Shown here: positions 63,816-64,000 of the stretch, one piece after another | Layout: each line of letters begins with the position of its first letter | Numbering within the stretch: position 1 is the first letter of the stretch | From: an uncultured Pseudomonadales bacterium | Lineage (GTDB): Bacteria > Pseudomonadota > Gammaproteobacteria > Pseudomonadales > Azotimanducaceae | Reading direction: 5' to 3' | DNA length: 64,000 bases | Assembly (NCBI GenBank): GCA_958296165.1 | Contig: OY282447.1 | Location: 3,819,154-3,883,153 of the forward strand | Notes under the pieces: model-generated | Told to the model about the DNA's origin: nothing | The model's database searches: none | Seen by the model: only the letters and a program-made list of their open reading frames with translations | Made by a program: the position numbers and the translations under genes

Positions 63816-64000
63816 ATGGGCACAACGCACGTCACCGCGCAGATCTTCGATCTAGGGCGCACCGGCACTCCGTTCGAGGCGGAGTTTCTAGTCGACACGG
63901 GATCGCTTCACTGCATGGCGCCGGCGAGCCGGTTGCAGGAAGCTCGAGTGAAGCCCGAGGGCAGGCAGGTGTGCGAGATCGCTAGCGGCGAGCCGGTTGA
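63816..64000 (+). CDS. Retropepsin-like aspartyl protease, 3'-partial
   Basis: ATG 63816 with AGGCGGAG upstream; the frame is open to the window end (61 codons). AEFLVDTGSLHCMAPAS carries the DTG active-site motif of clan AA single-lobe aspartic proteases, preceded by short beta strands. Such bacterial proteins are usually ~110-130 residues. First chromosomal gene right of the IS. Confidence 0.7.
   Translation, partial: MGTTHVTAQIFDLGRTGTPFEAEFLVDTGSLHCMAPASRLQEARVKPEGRQVCEIASGEPV

Overview
This is a high-GC bacterial chromosome segment. It is probably gammaproteobacterial: lexA is preceded by two tandem CTG-N10-CAG operators of the enterobacterial/gammaproteobacterial type, and the one tRNA (Gly-GCC) encodes its own CCA. 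The many CaiB-type CoA transferase, phytanoyl-CoA dioxygenase and isoquinoline-oxidoreductase-like genes suggest a metabolically versatile environmental or host-associated bacterium. The genus cannot be named from the sequence.

The window has three parts. (1) From 1 to about 13.0 kb is the right end of an integrated plasmid- or satellite-like element. Almost every gene lies on the minus strand and many overlap by ATGA: tyrosine integrase, a small coupled gene, an AlpA-like regulator, a Toprim primase, a RepA-type helicase, a winged-helix-like replication initiator, two clusters of iterons, a terminase-small-subunit-like HTH protein and two small genes. One large plus-strand gene encodes a pilin-like, Cys-rich protein. 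The left end lies outside the window. (2) From about 13.05 to 40.5 kb is chromosome: pnuC, hicB, a CoA transferase with a PhyH/aldolase/hydrolase operon, an MscS-like channel with a phosphoribosyltransferase, lexA, an M20/DUF1932/iorAB operon, a PhyH-like oxygenase, an ankyrin secreted protein, tRNA-Gly, and a long minus-strand run. That run goes from a 1,713-residue haem-motif protein through DUF1501, a class IV aminotransferase and two DUF1538 membrane proteins to a PII-like and a CBS protein. (3) From about 40.57 to 63.65 kb is a nested mobile region.

The nested region is the main result. One insertion-sequence transposase gene can be rebuilt in frame as a 333-residue protein from three pieces (63605-63116, 43815-43366, 40677-40600). 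Two independent insertions separate the pieces. One is a 2.7-kb large-serine-recombinase element flanked by TTGTA. The other is a 19.3-kb island flanked by the 11-bp direct repeat GCGCCCAGCCG, with a tyrosine integrase just inside its left end.

The 19.3-kb island is a defence island. It carries an intact-looking AAA ATPase plus subtilisin pair of the IetAS type, with a Rad50/SMC-like ATPase upstream on the same strand and a complete JAMM metalloprotease gene converging on it. It also holds a PD-(D/E)XK nuclease candidate, a CBS protein with an HEPN-like motif and a UDG-like protein. Among these lie fragments of restriction methyltransferases, AAA ATPases and mobilization proteins, one of them an inverted chimeric duplicate and one stopped by a TGG-to-TAG change. 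So the island appears to keep a few complete systems while older ones decay.
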